This document shows, in pieces, positions 60,993-64,000 of a stretch of 64,000 nt of DNA. The translations under genes were made by a program, and so were the position numbers. The stretch's first letter is position 1. Each line of letters opens with the position of its first letter. The stretch is taken from contig CAZIAK010000001.1 in the NCBI GenBank assembly GCA_964537035.1, forward strand, positions 62,001 through 126,000, read 5' to 3'. This stretch comes from CAZIAK01 sp964537035. GTDB lineage: Bacteria > Planctomycetota > B15-G4. Below the pieces are notes generated by a model, which saw only the letters and a program-made list of their open reading frames with translations, was not told where the DNA came from and ran no database searches.

Positions 60993-61383
60993 AATTCGTG
61001 AACTGCATTGAGGCGCCGCATGCTTCTCAAGCCTTGCACGCAGCGGCGGGCGAGTACGCACGACGTAAGCAGCCGCCCCCGGCGCATCCATCTTCACGTG
61101 GACTGTGTCCTGGCAAGACGCAGCGGACCGACCAAGCGGAGGCGTGCCCGGCAGTTGGTACCTCACCCAACAGCCCCCAGCCACGCACTATCCGCATACA
61201 ATCGTTGCGTGAGGTGTGTCGTGGCAAGGCGCAGTGGTCTGGCTGAGCAGGGGCCCCGCCAAAGGACAGTCCAGTGGACTGTCCGACGTGGGGTGCGTGG
61301 CCCCCGGCCACGTTGAGCATCAGCCATGGCCGCTGCAACGCAGCCACGGCGCAGCTCACGCAACAGAGCCCGGCCACGCACGA
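60993..61383. other. Non-coding stretch with degenerate repeats and palindrome
   Basis: No convincing gene is seen in these 391 bases. A 25-base segment at 61104-61128 recurs at 61215-61239 with 4 differences (core GGCAAG-x-CGCAG). Each is followed, some 60 or 140 bases later, by CCACGCAC (about 61181 and 61373). A perfect 10-base inverted repeat with a one-base centre lies at 61264-61284 (GGACAGTCCA/TGGACTGTCC). The stretch may be the decayed remains of repeated elements. Confidence 0.55.
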
Positions 61384-61749
61384 TCACTTAGCATTGGATT
61401 GCTGCTCGGAGAGCCGCGCAGGGCTGAGCCAGCCGATCGAGCGGATCACGTCCAGCACCTCGGACCAGCTGGGGAAGGTCTGCTCGGTGCGACGCTTGTA
61501 GGCGTCGATGGCTTTCAAGAACTGAAGCCGCTCGAATTCGATCAGCTCCGCGTCCGGCCCGTTGTTCTTGGGGCTGCGGCGCTTTGCGGACCGGGATGAT
61601 GTGCGAGTCCCACTCGCTGTGGACGCCCCGGCCTTTTTCTTGGCTGGCGGAGCGGCCTTCTTGGCCCGGCTGCTGGTGGCAGTCTTGGCCGCCTTGGTTG
61701 TCTTGGTCGTTTTCGTCGTCTTGGCCTTGGTCACCGCGTCATCTCCCAC
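61384..61749 (-). CDS. Lys/Ala-rich small protein with conserved C-terminal domain
   Basis: A 121-residue protein with two parts. The first 60 residues are almost only Lys, Thr, Ala, Ser and Arg (KTTKTTKAAKTATSSRAKKA, PPAKKKAGAS), like histone H1 tails, and could bind DNA or RNA. Residues 65-115 form a compact domain (FERLQFLKAIDAYKRRTEQ, FPSWSEVLDVIRSIGW) that I recognise as a short domain in planctomycete hypothetical proteins. The GTG at 61749 or a second GTG five codons later could start it. It lies 51 bases after mtnA on the same strand. Function is unknown. Confidence 0.72.
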   Translation of the reverse strand: MGDDAVTKAKTTKTTKTTKAAKTATSSRAKKAAPPAKKKAGASTASGTRTSSRSAKRRSPKNNGPDAELIEFERLQFLKAIDAYKRRTEQTFPSWSEVLDVIRSIGWLSPARLSEQQSNAK

Positions 61750-61800
61750 CGAATGGCTAGCCGGCGGGTGCAGGACGCTCTGGAGCCTGGCCGCCGTCCC

Positions 61801-62886
61801 TCAGCTATCGGCCATCAGACCGTTTTCCCTGAAGTGCTGTGCCACAGATTCGGTGCTTGGCTTCTCGATGACCCCGAACTCGGTGACGATGCCAGCGATG
61901 TGCTCGTGGGGGGTGACGTCAAAAGCCGGGTTGTACACTGCCACATCTTCGGGCGCGTTGAGCCCGCCGGAGTAGCCCTTGCGGATCTCATCGGGGTCGC
62001 GCTGTTCGATGGGGATCCCGTCGCCGTGGGCCGTGGACATGTCGAAGGTGGAGGTGGGAGCCACCACGTAGAAGGGGATGCCGTGGTGCTTGGCCAGGAC
62101 TGACACCGAGTAGGTGCCGATCTTGTTGGCCGCGTCGCCGTTAGCCGCGATGCGGTCAGAGCCCACGAAGATCTTCTGAATGCGGCCTTCTTTCATCACC
62201 TGTCCGGCCATGTTGTCGCAGATCAAGGTGACATCGATGCCAGCTCGGTGCAGCTCCCAGGATGTGAGCCGGCTGCCCTGGTTGAGCGGCCGGGTCTCAT
62301 CGGCGAAGACCTTGAAGTTCTTGCCGGCCTCCTGCGCCGAGAAGAAGACTGCCAGGGCCGTGCCGTAGTCTGCCGTGGCCAGGCCCCCCGCGTTGCAGTG
62401 GGTCAGCGCACCCTCACCTTCGTTGAGCAGCTCTTGCCCGAACTTGCCCAGCTGGCGACAGATGGTGCGGTCTTGCTCGTAAATCGCGATGGCCTCATCG
62501 AGCAGCAGCTGCTTCAGTGCGGGGACGGACAGCTCGCCCGCCTCAGTGGCCACCCGGGTCATGCGATCGAGGCCCCAGAAGAGATTGACCGCGGTGGGGC
62601 GGGACTCGGCCAGGTCGTCGCAGGTCTCCTTCAGGTCGGCCATGAATCCGGCCCGATCACTGGCCGCGCTGTCGCGGATGCCCAGGACCACGCCGAAACC
62701 AGCAGCCACTCCGATCGCGGGAGCACCACGAACAGCGAGCCGCTTGATGGCGTGCCAGATCTCTTGCCGGGTGGTGCACTCGATCTCGACGAACTCGCCG
62801 GGCAGCAGGGTCTGCTCGACGAGCTTGCAACAGCCGTCGAGGCCGCCCTCCCAGTAAATGGTGCGGAGGTGCTGGGGGGTGGTCAT
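61801..62886 (-). CDS. mtnA: Methylthioribose-1-phosphate isomerase
   Basis: Methionine salvage enzyme converting 5-methylthioribose 1-phosphate to the ribulose form. IKRLAVRGAPAIGVAAGFG, LTHCNAGGLATADYGTAL and ADETRPLNQGSRLTSWEL are family signatures. VGSDRIAANGDAANKIGTYS carries the catalytic Asp. It has 361 residues, the normal length. A related eIF2B-like protein is ruled out by the Cys in THCNAG. It follows purE by 24 bases on the same strand. Confidence 0.95.
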   Translation of the reverse strand: MTTPQHLRTIYWEGGLDGCCKLVEQTLLPGEFVEIECTTRQEIWHAIKRLAVRGAPAIGVAAGFGVVLGIRDSAASDRAGFMADLKETCDDLAESRPTAVNLFWGLDRMTRVATEAGELSVPALKQLLLDEAIAIYEQDRTICRQLGKFGQELLNEGEGALTHCNAGGLATADYGTALAVFFSAQEAGKNFKVFADETRPLNQGSRLTSWELHRAGIDVTLICDNMAGQVMKEGRIQKIFVGSDRIAANGDAANKIGTYSVSVLAKHHGIPFYVVAPTSTFDMSTAHGDGIPIEQRDPDEIRKGYSGGLNAPEDVAVYNPAFDVTPHEHIAGIVTEFGVIEKPSTESVAQHFRENGLMADS

Positions 62887-62910
62887 CTCAGGTCTCCCGG
62901 GCGATCGCCG

Positions 62911-63420
62911 TCAGGCGTCCGCGAAGCGCTTGCTGACGGCGGCGTCCTTGGACAGGACACCTGCTTCCATTTGTTTGCGATGAGCGAGCAGCCGCTGGGC
63001 CACGGCTTCATCGGCAACAGCGAGTATGCGAGCGGCGAGCAGGGCAGCGTTCTTGCCGCCGGCCTTGTTGGCTGAGACCGTCGCCACGGGAATGCCCCCG
63101 GGCATCTGCACCGTCGACAACAGCGAATCGAGCCCGCCAGCAAAGTCAGTGGGCACCGGCACACCGATCACGGGTAGGGTGGTCTTCGATGCGATCACCC
63201 CGGCCAGATGGGCCGCGCCTCCGGCCACGCCGATCATGACCTTCACGCCACGCTCCCGAGCATGGCTGGTCAACTCGCCAACCTGCTCGGGAGTGCGGTG
63301 GGCCGAGAGAATGCGCACATCAAAAGGGATCTGCAGGTCTTTCAGCTGTGCCAGCCCGGATTCGATGTGGGGCAGGTCGCTGTCGCTGCCTAGCAGCCAC
63401 AGCACTGGTGGAAGAGTCAC
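62911..63420 (-). CDS. purE: N5-carboxyaminoimidazole ribonucleotide mutase
   Basis: Purine synthesis step that moves the carboxyl group of N5-CAIR to form CAIR. LLGSDSDLPHIESGL and RILSAHRTPEQVGELTSHA are the phosphate- and carboxyl-binding signatures. IGVAGGAAHLAGVIASKTTL and GVPVPTDFAGGLDSLLSTVQMPGG, shortened here in parts, complete the site. It has 169 residues, like E. coli PurE. The GTG at 63420 overlaps the purC stop by four bases. Confidence 0.96.
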   Translation of the reverse strand: MTLPPVLWLLGSDSDLPHIESGLAQLKDLQIPFDVRILSAHRTPEQVGELTSHARERGVKVMIGVAGGAAHLAGVIASKTTLPVIGVPVPTDFAGGLDSLLSTVQMPGGIPVATVSANKAGGKNAALLAARILAVADEAVAQRLLAHRKQMEAGVLSKDAAVSKRFADA

Positions 63421-63998
63421 GTAGGCTCTCCGCCGGTGAGCACACGGTGGATCTCGAAGTAGCGCTCTCTCGCCCGCTCAATCACCTCTGCCGGAAGAGT
63501 CGGTGCGGGAGCTTGGCGGTTCCAGTCGGTCTCCGACAGCGCATTGCGAATGATCTGCTTGTCGAAGCTGTCTTGCTCACGACCGGCTGCGTAGTCGGCG
63601 GCCGACCAGTAACGAGAGCTGTCCGGAGTGAAGACCTCGTCGATCAAGGTCAACTGATCGTTGACCAGCCCGAACTCGATCTTGGTGTCGGCGAGAATGA
63701 TGCCCTTCGACAGGGCCAGCTCCGCCGCGTGTTCGTACAAGGCCAAGGCGAACGCGCCGGCCTTGGTGGCGACCTTCGTGCCCACGAGATGGGCCAGCTG
63801 TGGAATGCTCAGGGGCTCGTCATGCTGACCGCTAGGCGCCTTGGTGGAGGGCGTCAGGATCGGCTCGAGCAGCTTCGCGCATTGTTCAAGCCCCGGGGGC
63901 AACTCGTGGCCGCAGATCGATCCGGTCTTTTGATATTCGTCCCAGCCCGAGCCCGCCAGGTAGCCCCGGACGATGAACTCGGCTTGCAGGGGCACGGC
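63417..63998 (-). CDS. purC: SAICAR synthase, 3' part
   Basis: Joins aspartate to CAIR in purine synthesis. The frame is open to the window edge, so the gene starts beyond it. EFIVRGYLAGSGWDEYQKTG, PILTPSTKAPSGQHDEPLS and DTKIEFGLV are signatures of the larger, yeast Ade1-like PurC form. LIDEVFTPDSSRYWSAADY gives the substrate loop. About 194 residues are present of an expected 290-300. It is coupled to purE by a 4-base overlap (GTGA). Confidence 0.95.
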   Translation of the reverse strand, partial: AVPLQAEFIVRGYLAGSGWDEYQKTGSICGHELPPGLEQCAKLLEPILTPSTKAPSGQHDEPLSIPQLAHLVGTKVATKAGAFALALYEHAAELALSKGIILADTKIEFGLVNDQLTLIDEVFTPDSSRYWSAADYAAGREQDSFDKQIIRNALSETDWNRQAPAPTLPAEVIERARERYFEIHRVLTGGEPT

Positions 63999-64000
63999 CC

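Overview
This is a high-GC, gene-dense bacterial chromosome segment with about 61 protein genes and one tRNA (Asn). It looks like a Gram-negative lineage with an outer membrane: it carries Kdo transferase, a heptosyltransferase-family enzyme, a secretin and several lipoproteins. I infer Planctomycetota from four traits: a prepilin-like protein with the H-X9-DG motif, CRTAC1/ASPIC-UnbV and FG-GAP proteins with a planctomycete-style C-terminus, a compact type II secretion-like operon, and a lysine/alanine-rich protein with a short C-terminal domain seen in that phylum. No rRNA or protein marker was searched, so the phylum is inference. GTG and TTG starts and 4-base start/stop overlaps are common.

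Layout. 1-2714: end of waaA, metK and an H-X9-DG prepilin-like protein. 2952-12035: six tightly packed genes (two B12-binding radical SAM proteins, a GT9 glycosyltransferase, a GT39-like membrane protein with TPRs, a CRTAC1 lipoprotein and a TPR lipoprotein). This is the best candidate for an undescribed pathway. 12198-23078: pyk, dcd (opposite strand), sucCD, tatA-mobA-polyprenyl synthase, a rhomboid protease, an unknown exported protein and serS. 23320-31059 (minus strand): gspD-E-F-G-H-I-J. 31342-33780: a PtsN-like EIIA, an extended ribosomal protein S21, rpiB and a TsaC/arginine-phosphatase-like fusion. 33930-38152: histidine kinase, NtrC-type regulator, then dnaK with a sigma-54-like promoter. 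38204-43202: a GldA/GldF/GldG-like ABC system plus a DUF4340 protein. 43251-47464 (minus): purN, an FG-GAP protein, a YggS-family protein and tilS. 47588-51484: gap-pgk, rpe, accD and tRNA-Asn. 51751-60883: cobalamin adenosyltransferase, DUF423, tgt, a DUF4097-like lipoprotein, an ArsR-methyltransferase regulator, ahcY, an Mrp-type ATPase, DUF971, glyA and a PolB-like exonuclease. 60884-61383 is a 0.5-kb non-coding repeat region. 61384-64000 (minus): the Lys/Ala-rich protein, mtnA, purE and the 3' part of purC.

How the genes fit together. The methyl cycle is well represented (metK, ahcY with a likely dedicated regulator, glyA, mtnA), as are lower glycolysis and the TCA cycle (gap, pgk, pyk, sucCD) and purine synthesis (purN, purE, purC). 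tRNA modification genes (tilS, tgt, tsaC) are scattered. B12 use is suggested by the adenosyltransferase and the two B12-binding radical SAM proteins. The most unusual non-coding signal is a dispersed element present twice (23078 and 60885). It has an identical 18-base head, identical spacing and a stem whose two arms differ between copies in a compensatory way.
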